A DNA stretch of 64,000 nucleotides from JAENWD01 sp963837165 (GTDB lineage: Bacteria > Acidobacteriota > Vicinamibacteria > Vicinamibacterales > JAENWD01): positions 28,895 through 92,894 of the forward strand of contig CAWIMD010000008.1 in assembly GCA_963837165.1 (NCBI GenBank), in the 5' to 3' direction. Made by a program: the position numbers and the translations under genes. How positions within the stretch are numbered: position 1 is the stretch's first letter; each line of letters begins with the position of its first letter. This document shows, piece after piece, positions 1 to 8,869 of this stretch. The notes beneath the pieces were generated by a model. The model did no database searches, had not been told where the DNA came from, and saw only the letters and a list, made by a program, of their open reading frames with translations.

Positions 1-2
1 CC

Positions 3-830
3 GTCACCGACTTGACGGCCGCCGACTTCGAGGTGCGGGATGCCGGCAGGCCGCAGGAGATCTCGGCATTCGGCCTGATTGGATCGGTCAACGCCGCGAT
101 CGCCCTCGATTCGAGCGGCAGCATGACCGGTGACCGGCTCCCGAAGGCGCGGGCCGCTGCACTGGTGCTCCTCGGGAGCTGCGGCCTGACGAAGTCCGGC
201 ACGGTCATCGCCTTTGCCAGCCAGATTACCCGCCTGGTCGAGCCCGGCATGCCGCTCGAGCGCGCACGACGCGAGCTGGACCGCCTCGTCCCCGCCGGAA
301 GCACCTCGCTCGTCGATGCCGCGTACACCGGCGTCATTGCCGCCGACACCGCCCCCGGTCCGAAGCTGCTCGTGCTGCTGACCGACGGCCGCAACAACGC
401 GAGCTGGCTGCAGGCGAGAGACGTCATCGACGCGGCGCGCCGGCATGAGGTGGTCGCGTACGCCGTCAGCGTCGGCAGCACGCCCTCGCCGTTGACCGCG
501 ACGGTGCCGACGAGCGACCGGGGGGTTGATGTTCGGAACGGCGCGATCGTGGAGCTGAGATCCGCCGGCGGCCGCGAGCGCTTCAACGATGCCGACCGGC
601 TGCTGCGAGCGCTCGGCAAGGAAACAGGCGGACGCCTGATCACCGCGACGTGGAACGACGATTTGAGCGCCCTCTTCCGTTCGATTCTCGACGAGTACCG
701 CCAGCGCTACATCCTCTCGTTCAGGCCCGAAGGCGTGGGGCACGGCGACGGCTGGCACACACTCAGCGTCAAGCTGCGCCACGGCTCGAAGGGCGACCTG
801 TACGCGAGAAGCGGGTACTGGTCGCGGTGA
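3..830 (+). CDS. VWFA domain protein (acidobacterial TIGR03436 type), 5' end outside window
   Basis: The reading frame is open to the left edge, so the N-terminus and signal peptide are missing. The visible part opens inside the N-terminal domain shared by this family (VTDLTAADFEVRDAG). A von Willebrand A fold follows with an intact MIDAS motif DSSGSM, about residue 35 of the visible part, and a second strand LLVLLTDGRNN. The end, LSVKLRHGSKGDLYARSGYW, matches the 'RKGY' C-terminal strand of the family. An intact MIDAS suggests real divalent-metal and ligand binding, unlike most paralogs in this window. The protein is probably exported. Its partner is unknown. It is followed 26 nt later by the haem/FG-GAP gene. 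Confidence 0.85.
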   Translation, partial: VTDLTAADFEVRDAGRPQEISAFGLIGSVNAAIALDSSGSMTGDRLPKARAAALVLLGSCGLTKSGTVIAFASQITRLVEPGMPLERARRELDRLVPAGSTSLVDAAYTGVIAADTAPGPKLLVLLTDGRNNASWLQARDVIDAARRHEVVAYAVSVGSTPSPLTATVPTSDRGVDVRNGAIVELRSAGGRERFNDADRLLRALGKETGGRLITATWNDDLSALFRSILDEYRQRYILSFRPEGVGHGDGWHTLSVKLRHGSKGDLYARSGYWSR

Positions 831-844
831 GGTGGGCCGTCGGA

Positions 845-850
845 TACCAT
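845..850 (+). promoter_or_regulatory. TANNNT (-10-like) box for a leaderless start
   Basis: TACCAT ends six nucleotides before the ATG at 857, and no Shine-Dalgarno sequence is present. The same spacing recurs at other genes in the window. No convincing -35 box is seen. Confidence 0.45.
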
Positions 851-856
851 CAAACG

Positions 857-2386
857 ATGGCACGTGGAACGTGGCTGCTGGCGCTGGCGTCAGCGCTGGC
901 CGTGGGTCTTGTCGCCGCACAAGCGCGCCCACAGAACGCCGCCGCCACCGAGACCGAGGTCAGGACCGCCTGCAGCGTCTGCCACCTGTTCCCTCCGCCC
1001 GACATCCTCCCCCGCAGTGCGTGGCGCGACGAGATTGCGCGCATGTCGCTGATCCGCGACAACCAGCCCCAGCCGGCCGGTCCGGCGGGCACGGCCGCGC
1101 GGCTGGTCCTGCTGCCGACCGACTTCGAGCGGGTCCTCCGCTACTACGAGCGCCTGGCGCCCGCGAAGCTGCCGGCGCCCGTGTCCTGGCCCGCCGTCGA
1201 TCGCCTGACGTTCGTCCCCCGGACGATGGTCCCCGCCGATCCGGAGCCGGAGCCCGCGATCGCCAACGTCCGCCTGCTCGACGTGGACGGCGACCGCAGG
1301 CTCGAGCTCCTGGTTGCCGACATGCGCAACGGCCTCGTCCTGGAAGGACGCCCCTACGCCAACGACTCCAGGCTCGAGATCATCGCGCAGCTCAACAATC
1401 CATGCCACGTCTCGATGGTGGACTTCGACGGGGACGGCATCCAGGACTTCCTGGTGGGCGACCTGGGCGCGTTTCTCCCGGCCGATCACACGCACGGCGC
1501 GGTGGTGCTCCTGCGCGGGACGCCGGGCGGCCGCTACCAGACGATGTCTCTCGACGGCTGGCCCCGAGTGGCCGACGTCGAGGCCGCCGACTTCAACGGC
1601 GACCGCAAGCTCGATCTCGCGGTCGCCGCATTCGGGTGGCGCAAGGTGGGCAACCTGAGCGTCCTCGAGAACCACTCCGTGAACAACGCCCGGCCCTCCT
1701 TCGTGACGCGGGTCATCGACCCGCGGCCGGGCGCCATCCACGCCGTCCCCGTGGACCTGAACCACGACGGCAGGCTCGACCTGGTCACCGTGTTCGCGCA
1801 GCAGTTCGAGACCGTCGTGGCCTTCGTCAACAACGGCACGGCCGATGTCTCCTTCACGCCGCAGGTCATCTACACGGGACCGCACCCCAACTGGGGGTCG
1901 TCGGGCATCCAGGTCGTGGACCTCGACGGCGACGGCGACCTCGACGTGCTGCTCACGCACGGCGATACCTTCGACGACCGGATCATCAAGCCGTATCACG
2001 GCATCCAGTGGCTGGAGAACGCCGGGGCGTTCCCGTTCACCGAGCACACGCTCGCCACGCTGCCGGGCGTGAGCCGCGCGGAGGCGGTGGACCTGGACGG
2101 CGACGGCGATCTCGACGTGGTCGCCGGCGCGTTCATCGCGGCCGGATCCGACGAGGACGAGGCCGCCATGCCGAGCCTGGTCTGGCTCGAGCAGACGCGC
2201 CCCGGCGTGTTCGCGCCGCACACGCTCGAGCGGGGGATGCCTCACCACGCGACACTGGACGTGGGCGACTTCGACAACGACGGCGACGCGGACATCGTCG
2301 TGGGCAACTTCCTGTTCAACTCCGGGTCCACCTCGGAGAGCTGGGTGGACGTCTGGGAAAACACGCGGGCGACGCGCCACGAGTGA
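857..2386 (+). CDS. Exported FG-GAP/VCBS repeat protein with one CxxCH haem motif
   Basis: The protein is 509 residues. The ATG at 857 is chosen because a signal peptide (LLALASALAVGLVAAQA) follows at once and a TACCAT box sits just upstream; the frame is open further 5' but without a signal sequence. CSVCH at residues 39-43 is a single c-type haem attachment motif, followed by FPPPDILPRSAW, which is conserved in the neighbouring paralog. The rest is a string of FG-GAP/VCBS blades with Asp-rich calcium loops (DVDGD, DFDGDG, DLDGDGD, DFDNDGD), predicted to form a seven-bladed beta-propeller. It probably works in the periplasm or on the outer surface. A cytochrome role is inferred from the motif only. 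Confidence 0.85.
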   Translation: MARGTWLLALASALAVGLVAAQARPQNAAATETEVRTACSVCHLFPPPDILPRSAWRDEIARMSLIRDNQPQPAGPAGTAARLVLLPTDFERVLRYYERLAPAKLPAPVSWPAVDRLTFVPRTMVPADPEPEPAIANVRLLDVDGDRRLELLVADMRNGLVLEGRPYANDSRLEIIAQLNNPCHVSMVDFDGDGIQDFLVGDLGAFLPADHTHGAVVLLRGTPGGRYQTMSLDGWPRVADVEAADFNGDRKLDLAVAAFGWRKVGNLSVLENHSVNNARPSFVTRVIDPRPGAIHAVPVDLNHDGRLDLVTVFAQQFETVVAFVNNGTADVSFTPQVIYTGPHPNWGSSGIQVVDLDGDGDLDVLLTHGDTFDDRIIKPYHGIQWLENAGAFPFTEHTLATLPGVSRAEAVDLDGDGDLDVVAGAFIAAGSDEDEAAMPSLVWLEQTRPGVFAPHTLERGMPHHATLDVGDFDNDGDADIVVGNFLFNSGSTSESWVDVWENTRATRHE

Positions 2387-2417
2387 GTACGGCTAGCTGC
2401 CTGCCCGCGCGCTCGTT

Positions 2418-2549
2418 GGCAGGCCTGAAGGCCTGCGCTACCCCAGAGCGCGCAACGCATCCCGCGGAACGCATGCGGCGTAACACATGTCGCGCAGACC
2501 TTTAGGTCTGCCCACACGCCCGGTGGCAGGCCTGAAGGCCTGCGCTACA
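2418..2549. repeat. REP-like hairpin cluster (three copies)
   Basis: Copies lie at 2418-2441 (reverse), 2489-2514 (forward, variant stem GCAGACCT/AGGTCTGC) and 2525-2549 (reverse). Each is an 8-bp self-complementary stem with a two-base loop and a GTAG-like flank. They fill the space between the two FG-GAP genes. Confidence 0.8.
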
Positions 2550-2598
2550 CCAGAGCGCGTCTCGAGTTCCACGGTCAGGTGGCGTTCACGCGCTGTGG

Positions 2599-2604
2599 TA
2601 CGAT
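2599..2604 (+). promoter_or_regulatory. TANNNT box upstream of the second FG-GAP gene
   Basis: TACGAT lies seven nucleotides before the ATG at 2612. This is the same arrangement as the paralog at 857 and favours 2612 over the in-frame ATG at 2639. Confidence 0.4.
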
Positions 2605-2611
2605 CGCGTCC

Positions 2612-4306
2612 ATGCGGGGTTGCGACGCCGGGCGGGCCATGCGACTGACGTTGGCCGCGGGCCTCCTCGGGCTCGCGGTGATCGTCACCGGCGCCGTCGC
2701 GCCCGCGGCGCTCCGGGCGGCCGACGGCCAGTCGGCGCAGCCGGCCGCGCAGCCCGATGAGCAGCAGGCGCGTGTCGTGTGCGGCACCTGTCATCCGCTG
2801 CCCCCTCCCGACATCCTGCCGCGCGCGCAGTGGCGCTCCGAATTCGTGCGGATGCTGTACATCCGCGAGAAGCAGCAGCTGCCGATCGGTCCGCCGGACC
2901 GCGTGCGCCTGACGCCGCTGCCCGAAGAGATGGAACGCGCGCTGCCCTACTTCGAGAGCCGTGCCCCAGAGCGCCTTTCGGACCCCGAGCCGTGGCCCGA
3001 TCCGTCGGAGTCGCCGCTCCGGTTCGTGAAGCGCAGTCTCTCGGCGTCCGAGATGTCCGGCGCGCCGGCCATCTCCAACGTGCGGCTGTTCGACTTCGAC
3101 GGCAACGGGACGCTGGACCTGCTCGCCACTGAAATGGCGCAAGGTCTGATCCTGAACGCGCCGTCGCTGGCCACGGCGCACGATCTCAAGGTGCTCGCCA
3201 GCCTGCCGCACCCGGACCATGTCACGCCCTTCGACCTGGACAAGGACGGCGTCGAGGATCTGCTGGTCGCCGACCTCGGCCAGTTCTTCCCGTCGGACCA
3301 CCACGACGGCGCGGTGATCTGGATGCGCGGCCTGCCGGGCGGCAAGTTTGGCGCGATGTGGCTCGACGGCTGGCCGCGCGTGGCCGACGTCGAGGCGGCC
3401 GACTTCAACGAGGACGGCAAGGTGGACATGGTCGTCGCCGCCTTCGGCTATCACACGACGGGCCAGATCGCGATCCTGGAGAACCGGACGACGAACGTCG
3501 ATCAGCCGTCGTTCGCGGCCCACGTCATCGACCCGCGCACCGGCAGCATCCACGTGATCCCGGTCGATCTCAATCACGACGGCCACATGGACTTCGTCGC
3601 GCTGCTGGCCCAGGAGCACGAGACGGTGATCGCCTACATCAACAAGGGCACGAAGGACTTCTCGTTCGACCAGCAGGTCATCTACGCCGCGCCGCATCCG
3701 AACTGGGGCTCGACGGGCATCCAGCTGGTGGACATGGACAAGGACGGGGATCTCGACGTCCTGATGACCCATGGCGACACGTTCGACGACGGGCTCGTGA
3801 AGCCGTATCACGGGATCCAGTGGCTGGAGAACACGGGCAAGTTCCCGTGGACGAACCACCCGCTCCCGAACATGGCCGGTGTGCACCGCGCGGTGGCCGC
3901 CGACCTCGACGGGGACGGCGACCTCGACATCGCGGCGTGCGCGCTGCTCGCCGGCGGCGCCAACGTGGACGAGAGCACGCTGCCCGCGCTGGTCTGGCTC
4001 GAGCAGACGACGCCGGGCGTGTTCGTGAAGCACACGATCGAGATGGGCGTTCCCCGCCACGCGACGCTCGACGTCGGTGACATCGACGGCGACGGAGACC
4101 TCGACATCGTCACGGGCAACTTCGCGGCGAACAAGGCCGTGGGAAGCTGGATCGACGTCTGGGAGAACGAGGGGAAGGCCGCCCAGAGAGCGCGGCGCCA
4201 CGAGCGGCCGGTAATCGGCGCCCCCCCGCCCTACTCCTGCAGCGTGAAGAAGCTGGAACGCGACACGGCCTGCGGGCCGCCCGTCACTGTAATGCGCAGC
4301 TCGTAG
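2612..4306 (+). CDS. Exported FG-GAP/VCBS repeat protein with one CxxCH motif, paralog of the preceding gene
   Basis: The protein is about 564 residues. It has a signal segment (LTLAAGLLGLAVIVTGAVAPAA), then VCGTCHPLPPPDILPRAQW with one CxxCH haem motif, then FG-GAP propeller blades (DFDGNG, DLDKDG, DMDKDGD, DLDGDGD, DIDGDGD). It aligns along its length with the gene at 857-2386, so the pair arose by tandem duplication, now separated by REP hairpins. The start could be 2612 or 2639. The 3' end runs 76 nt antisense into the convergent VWFA gene; the last 40 or so residues are not family-like. One fewer G in the run near 4171-4174 would give a stop at 4212-4214, so the true C-terminus is uncertain. 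Confidence 0.82.
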   Translation: MRGCDAGRAMRLTLAAGLLGLAVIVTGAVAPAALRAADGQSAQPAAQPDEQQARVVCGTCHPLPPPDILPRAQWRSEFVRMLYIREKQQLPIGPPDRVRLTPLPEEMERALPYFESRAPERLSDPEPWPDPSESPLRFVKRSLSASEMSGAPAISNVRLFDFDGNGTLDLLATEMAQGLILNAPSLATAHDLKVLASLPHPDHVTPFDLDKDGVEDLLVADLGQFFPSDHHDGAVIWMRGLPGGKFGAMWLDGWPRVADVEAADFNEDGKVDMVVAAFGYHTTGQIAILENRTTNVDQPSFAAHVIDPRTGSIHVIPVDLNHDGHMDFVALLAQEHETVIAYINKGTKDFSFDQQVIYAAPHPNWGSTGIQLVDMDKDGDLDVLMTHGDTFDDGLVKPYHGIQWLENTGKFPWTNHPLPNMAGVHRAVAADLDGDGDLDIAACALLAGGANVDESTLPALVWLEQTTPGVFVKHTIEMGVPRHATLDVGDIDGDGDLDIVTGNFAANKAVGSWIDVWENEGKAAQRARRHERPVIGAPPPYSCSVKKLERDTACGPPVTVMRSS

Positions 4307-6450
4307 GTCCCGGCGGGCAGCCCACTGATGGGCAGATCGCTGAGCTGCTGAATGCGATCGGCGCTGGAGTTCTCCATCGGGATCGGCGCCTCGGCCAGCA
4401 CCCGCCCGTTCTTCAGCAACTGGGCGGCCGCCGTCAACGACCGCGAGCCTCCCTGATACACGGTGAAATAGAACGGGAGGTCGGAGGTGGTCGCCTTCCG
4501 GACCGTGCCGGCGACGTTCGGGTACACCAGCGTGTCGCCCACGTAGAACGGCCCGGCGCGTTCGCTGTCGGAGGCGCCCCGGTGAGCGATCTGCTCCAGG
4601 TGATCGACCAGTATCAGGCTGCTCATCCCCAGCGTGGACGGCTCGGCATCCGGCACCGTCACCGTGGACACCCGGACACTTCCCTGGTTGGCGAGGGCGT
4701 CGAAGGCGACCGCCTCGAGCGTATACACACCAGGAGCGAGCCTCGGCTCCCGATAGAAGATGATCGTGCCCTGCCTGGCGGCGTCCATTTCCTTGTCGTT
4801 CCCCGACAGCACGTACTGCTGGCTCAGCGTGTGAACCGCGTTGCCCTCCGCGTCACGCACCCGGACGACGACCGCCACCTGCGCGGAGTAGGTGCCCCGG
4901 GCCGAGTCCACGACGTAACGGAGGGCGTCGGTCGACAGGCGCACGACGATGGGCGTTTCCCCGGGGTGACGCGGATCGGGAAATGAAAAGCCCTGGGCCA
5001 TGATCGGAAACGCGTTCGGCAGCGGCGCACGCCCGAGCATCGCCAGCGCCGGCACCTCGTAGTCGGCGGTCTCGCTGCCCGGCGGGCGGCGGATGGCGCG
5101 GTAGCCCTTGCGGGCGAAGACCTGGACGCCGGGGCGATCGGTCTTCACGTCGATCGTGCGGAACTTCCCGTCGAAGTCCGTGTTGCTGGGCGTGTAGCTC
5201 AGGGTGTAGTGGAACTGGTTGTCCTCGTCGATGCGCTTGAAGGCCGACGTCAGGTCGTTGGACTCCGCGACGAGGAAACCGCCGGTATCCGAGGCGAGCC
5301 TGGCCAGGCCCGTCCGCGAGTCGAGCCTCACCATGTCCTCGACCTTCTCGAAGCCGCGCGTCAGCGGCTGATCGCTCCCGCTGCTGCCGCTCATGACCTG
5401 CATCATCCGGTCGTCGGTGAACTCCTGCAGCTCCTTGCGCGTGTCGGCAAGGTTGCTCCTCGTGCGGAGGCCGTTGGCGTCAACGGCATACACGGTGACG
5501 TTGGAGCGGTTGGCCACGTCGATGAGATCGTCGAGCTTCGCGCTCAGCACCGGCGACACCGGCAACCCCTGGGAGAAGAACACGATGGACTTGCGGCCTG
5601 GCGTTTCCGAGAGCGAGCGAATGACCCTCATCAGCGAGTACGTCGTGTCGTAGCCCCGGTGGTCGCGATCGAGCATGTCGAACCCGTCGATCATGTTCCG
5701 CTCCATCTCGAGCAGCTGCAGCTCCGCCTCGGTCTGCCCCATGGCGGCGCCGTTGGCCGCCAGCGCGGCGCCGCCGCTGCCGGTCGCCGCCGCCGATATC
5801 CGCGCGAGCCGCTCGCCCTGGAGCTCGCGGCGGCGATCCATCACTTCGTCCCGCCGCTCGCCCTTCTGCTGGGCGGCGGACGTGCCGGCCGGCATGAGCT
5901 GGCTGACGGCCCGGCGGATGGCCGATCGCTCGGTGGTGTACCCCTGCACCAGCCGGATACCGGGATCGGTGGCGAACACCCCCACTCGTACGTCCGAGTC
6001 GCCGGACATCGGCACGTACTGCAGGGTCGCCCTCTGCGCCAACCCGAGCGCTTCCTCCGAGAGGTGATCGAACACGAGGGCGGTGGTCGCCTGATCGGCG
6101 GGCTCCTGATCTGGTGAGGTGGGCGGCACGCTGCCGGGCGGCAGGATGGCCACGGTCGATCCCGGCTGCTTCCACCTGACGTCCAGGCCGATGCCGCCGC
6201 CGCGCGTCACGCGCGTGAACGTGTCGACCTTCTGCCGGACGCCGTCTTCGTACACCCCGAAGTCGCCGACGGTCATGTCGGTGACGGGGTGGTCCTTCCG
6301 GTCGCGCACCACGACATCGACCAGAATGGCGGTCGTGGCTCCGGTGAACTCCGGGGCCTTCTGCTGGGGCGCGGCACCGGTGGCGGTGGCCCCTCCCACC
6401 GAGCCCGCCAGCGCCAACGCCGAGAGCACGACGACGATGTGTCTGGCCAT
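4231..6450 (-). CDS. VWFA-related domain protein (acidobacterial TIGR03436 type)
   Basis: The protein is 739 residues. The start at 6450 gives a signal peptide (MARHIVVVLSALALAGS). The N-terminal family domain reads AILVDVVVRDRKDHPVTDMT..DFGVYEDG. The VWA-like core begins ALVFDHLSEEAL, so the metal-binding DxSxS is degenerate. The typical strand PGRKSIVFFSQGL follows, then TGGFLVAESNDL, the YTLSYTPSN strand, and VQVFARKGYRA. A C-terminal beta-rich half carries strands such as FYREPRLAPGVYTLEAVAFD and LPAGTYELRITV. It is probably exported. The molecular role is unknown. Its 3' end overlaps the convergent FG-GAP gene. Upstream lie a TATGAT box and a perfect 16-bp palindrome. Confidence 0.88.
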   Translation of the reverse strand: MARHIVVVLSALALAGSVGGATATGAAPQQKAPEFTGATTAILVDVVVRDRKDHPVTDMTVGDFGVYEDGVRQKVDTFTRVTRGGGIGLDVRWKQPGSTVAILPPGSVPPTSPDQEPADQATTALVFDHLSEEALGLAQRATLQYVPMSGDSDVRVGVFATDPGIRLVQGYTTERSAIRRAVSQLMPAGTSAAQQKGERRDEVMDRRRELQGERLARISAAATGSGGAALAANGAAMGQTEAELQLLEMERNMIDGFDMLDRDHRGYDTTYSLMRVIRSLSETPGRKSIVFFSQGLPVSPVLSAKLDDLIDVANRSNVTVYAVDANGLRTRSNLADTRKELQEFTDDRMMQVMSGSSGSDQPLTRGFEKVEDMVRLDSRTGLARLASDTGGFLVAESNDLTSAFKRIDEDNQFHYTLSYTPSNTDFDGKFRTIDVKTDRPGVQVFARKGYRAIRRPPGSETADYEVPALAMLGRAPLPNAFPIMAQGFSFPDPRHPGETPIVVRLSTDALRYVVDSARGTYSAQVAVVVRVRDAEGNAVHTLSQQYVLSGNDKEMDAARQGTIIFYREPRLAPGVYTLEAVAFDALANQGSVRVSTVTVPDAEPSTLGMSSLILVDHLEQIAHRGASDSERAGPFYVGDTLVYPNVAGTVRKATTSDLPFYFTVYQGGSRSLTAAAQLLKNGRVLAEAPIPMENSSADRIQQLSDLPISGLPAGTYELRITVTGGPQAVSRSSFFTLQE

Positions 6451-6462
6451 TCCCAGCCCCCA

Positions 6463-6478
6463 GTGTGGCGCGCCACAC
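6463..6478. promoter_or_regulatory. Perfect 16-bp palindrome in the leader of the VWFA gene
   Basis: GTGTGGCGCGCCACAC lies 12 nt before the ATG (6450, minus strand) and just downstream of a TATGAT box (6487-6482, minus). It could be an operator or an RNA hairpin. The binding protein is unknown. Confidence 0.4.
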
Positions 6479-6485
6479 GTAATCA

Positions 6486-6625
6486 TATGTAGCGCAGGCC
6501 TTCAGGCCTGCTACGAACCGCGCACCGTATGTAGCGCAGGCCTTCAGGCCTGCTACGAACCGCGTTGGCAGACCTGAAGGTCTGCGCTACATACGATCTG
6601 GCAGACCTGAAGGTCTGCGCTACAT
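6486..6625. repeat. BIME-like cluster of four REP hairpins, two in each orientation
   Basis: Two forward copies (TGTAGC followed by GCAGGCCTTCAGGCCTGC) are followed by two inverted copies with the variant stem GCAGACCT/AGGTCTGC and the flank GCTACA. The head-to-head layout lies between the VWFA gene (4231-6450) and the stop of the next minus-strand gene. Confidence 0.85.
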
Positions 6626-6657
6626 GCGCTCTGGTCCGCGCTGCACGCGCTCCGGAC

Positions 6658-8847
6658 TCACTCTACGATTCGGACCATTGCTGAGCCGTACACCTGTTCG
6701 GCCCCCTGCTTCGCCACGCCGCGCAGTTCATACGTCCCTGCCGGGAGCTCCGAGATGGGCAGCCGCCCGAGCTCCTGAATGCGGCCCGACGCGTCAGGAG
6801 CGTCGAGCTGCAGCGGGAGCTGCGCCAGCAGCTTTCCGTTCTGCAGCAGCTCCAGCGCGGCCACCGGCGCGGCCTTCGCGGCGCCGGGGTAGATCGTGAA
6901 GAAGAATCCGAGCTCCTTCTCCGCGGCCTTGCTGATCTCGTCGCCGAGATTCGGGTAGACGAGGACGTTCTTCACGAAGAGCGGACCGTCCTTCGGCTCG
7001 TTCTCGCCGACCTTCTCGGCCCGCTTCACGATCACGAAGCTGCTCATCCGGAGCTTCGCCGGATCGACCTTCGGCACATCCACCGTCGCATACCGCACGC
7101 TGGCCTTCCCCGACGGGTGGTCGTAGACGATCGTCTCCATTGTATAGAGGCCCGGGGGCAGCTCCGGCTCGCGATAGAACAGGACTTCGCTGTTCTTCGC
7201 GATGTCGAGCTTGTCCAGCTCGGCGGCCATCTCGTAGTGCTGGCCGACCTTCCTGACCACCTCGTCTTTCGGACCGATGAAGCGTACGACGACGGCGAAG
7301 TCGGACTTGAAGCCCTTCTTGTCCTCGGTCTCCGGGAACGACATCGGCGCCGTCTTCAGATCGACGAGCACCGGCACCACGCCAGGATGGGCCTTGTCGG
7401 GAAACAGCAGGGCGGCGGCTCGGACGGGGAACGCGTTCGGCACGGGCCGCCGCTCGACGACGCCGAGCGCGGGCGCCTCCCACGTGTTGACGGGACCGCC
7501 GCCGGTGTTGCGGACGGCGAAGTAGCCCTTGCGCGCGGCGACGGTGACGCCGGAGCGCTTCACCTTGACGTCGATGTGCCGGAACGTCCCGTCGTAGGTC
7601 GCGTTCGACGGCGTGTAGCCGAGCAGGTAGTAGTTCCTGAGATCGCTCTCGATCCGGTCGAATCCCTGGCGCAGGTTGTTGGTGTTCTCGAAGAGCTGGC
7701 CGCCGGTCTCCTGGGCCAGCATGCCGAGACCCGTGTGGGCGTCCTGACGCAGCACGTCCTCGTTCTTCTCGAGATCTCTCATCAGCGGCTCGCTGCTGCT
7801 GTCCCTCACGCCCGTGGCATTGGAGTTGATCCCTTTCCTGCCGGCCGCGTTCACCGCGTCCCCGATCTCGTGCTGCTGGCTCGTGGCCCGCAGGCCGGCC
7901 GCGTCCATCGTGTAGATGCTGACGTTGGCGCGGTTGGCGGCGTCGATCACGCCCAGGAACAGCCGCTGCACGGCCGGCGGGATCGCAAGGCCCTCGGAGA
8001 ACAGCACGATGCTCTTGCGCCCGGGCAGCGTCCGGAGCTGGCCGATGATCGCGAACAGGCCGTTCACGGAGGAGTAGCCCGCTTCGTCGCGCTCGAGGAC
8101 CTCGAACTGTTTCGCCATCTTCGACGCCATCTGCGCAAGCTGGGCCGCGCCGGGAGACGACCCGATGGCGCCCGACCCGCCCTGTCCGGCGCCTGCCGTC
8201 GCCGAGTCGGCAGCCGACTGCGTCATCTCGGCCTCCTGCTCCACCTGCGCCTGGCGCTCCTTGTCGCCGCCGAAGGTCGTGGACGCGCGGCTCTCGATGG
8301 TGTCCAGCGCCTTGCTCAGCACGGCGGAATCCTTGGTGAACGGCGCGTACGGCGTGAACGCCAGATCGATCCCGAACACGCCGACCAGGCTGGGAAGGGG
8401 CTCCTTCTGCGTGACGTACTTGCGGGCCGCCAGGACGGCCAGGCGCTTGGCCTCCGGGCTCAGGCGATCGAAGACGAGTGCGGTGATCGGCGGGCCGGTG
8501 AGCCCTGGCCCCGGCGCAGCGGGCGCGGCGGCGGCCTTCTCCGCGGCCGGCATGGGCGTGCCTTCGGCCGTGAGCGTCGGCGCTGCGTTCCCCTCGAAGA
8601 TCGGCGTGAACGAGCCGATCGTCTGCGGCGTGCCGTCCTCCGTGATCTCGAAGTCGTTCTGCGTGAGATCCCGTACGGGGTCCCCGTGCCTGTCGCGCAC
8701 GACGACGTCCACCAGCACCGCGGTCACGCCGCCGGTGACCGTGCCGATCGCACGTGCAGGCGGCGGCTGCTGCGCGTCGCCGGCGGCGACGGAGAGCATG
8801 AGGACGATCGTGCCCGGGAGCAGGAGCCGATGCGGTTGTCTGGTCAT
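6658..8847 (-). CDS. VWFA-related domain protein (TIGR03436 type), third gene of a TPR-TPR-VWFA operon
   Basis: The protein is 729 residues with a signal peptide MTRQPHRLLLPGTIVLMLSV. The family N-domain VTAVLVDVVVRDRHGDPVRD is followed by a long insert rich in Ala/Pro. The VWA-like core starts ALVFDRLSPEAKRLAV, with a degenerate MIDAS. It also has LPGRKSIVLFSEGLAIP, a TGGQLFENTNNL segment, YYLLGYTPSN and VTVAARKGYFAV. The C-terminal half has beta-strand motifs matching the paralog at 4231-6450 (FYREPELPPGLYTMET, LPAGTYELRGV). The gene starts 22 nt after the stop of the TPR gene upstream, so co-transcription is likely. Function unknown; it may act with the TPR proteins in the periplasm. Confidence 0.88.
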   Translation of the reverse strand: MTRQPHRLLLPGTIVLMLSVAAGDAQQPPPARAIGTVTGGVTAVLVDVVVRDRHGDPVRDLTQNDFEITEDGTPQTIGSFTPIFEGNAAPTLTAEGTPMPAAEKAAAAPAAPGPGLTGPPITALVFDRLSPEAKRLAVLAARKYVTQKEPLPSLVGVFGIDLAFTPYAPFTKDSAVLSKALDTIESRASTTFGGDKERQAQVEQEAEMTQSAADSATAGAGQGGSGAIGSSPGAAQLAQMASKMAKQFEVLERDEAGYSSVNGLFAIIGQLRTLPGRKSIVLFSEGLAIPPAVQRLFLGVIDAANRANVSIYTMDAAGLRATSQQHEIGDAVNAAGRKGINSNATGVRDSSSEPLMRDLEKNEDVLRQDAHTGLGMLAQETGGQLFENTNNLRQGFDRIESDLRNYYLLGYTPSNATYDGTFRHIDVKVKRSGVTVAARKGYFAVRNTGGGPVNTWEAPALGVVERRPVPNAFPVRAAALLFPDKAHPGVVPVLVDLKTAPMSFPETEDKKGFKSDFAVVVRFIGPKDEVVRKVGQHYEMAAELDKLDIAKNSEVLFYREPELPPGLYTMETIVYDHPSGKASVRYATVDVPKVDPAKLRMSSFVIVKRAEKVGENEPKDGPLFVKNVLVYPNLGDEISKAAEKELGFFFTIYPGAAKAAPVAALELLQNGKLLAQLPLQLDAPDASGRIQELGRLPISELPAGTYELRGVAKQGAEQVYGSAMVRIVE

Positions 8848-8869
8848 GATTCCTGTATGGAAGGAAGCC

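Noticed and set aside
890..2380. Long antisense frame over the first FG-GAP gene
   Set aside because: Made of VEV/HVD-like repeats that mirror the Asp-rich calcium loops on the coding strand; no start site or domain.
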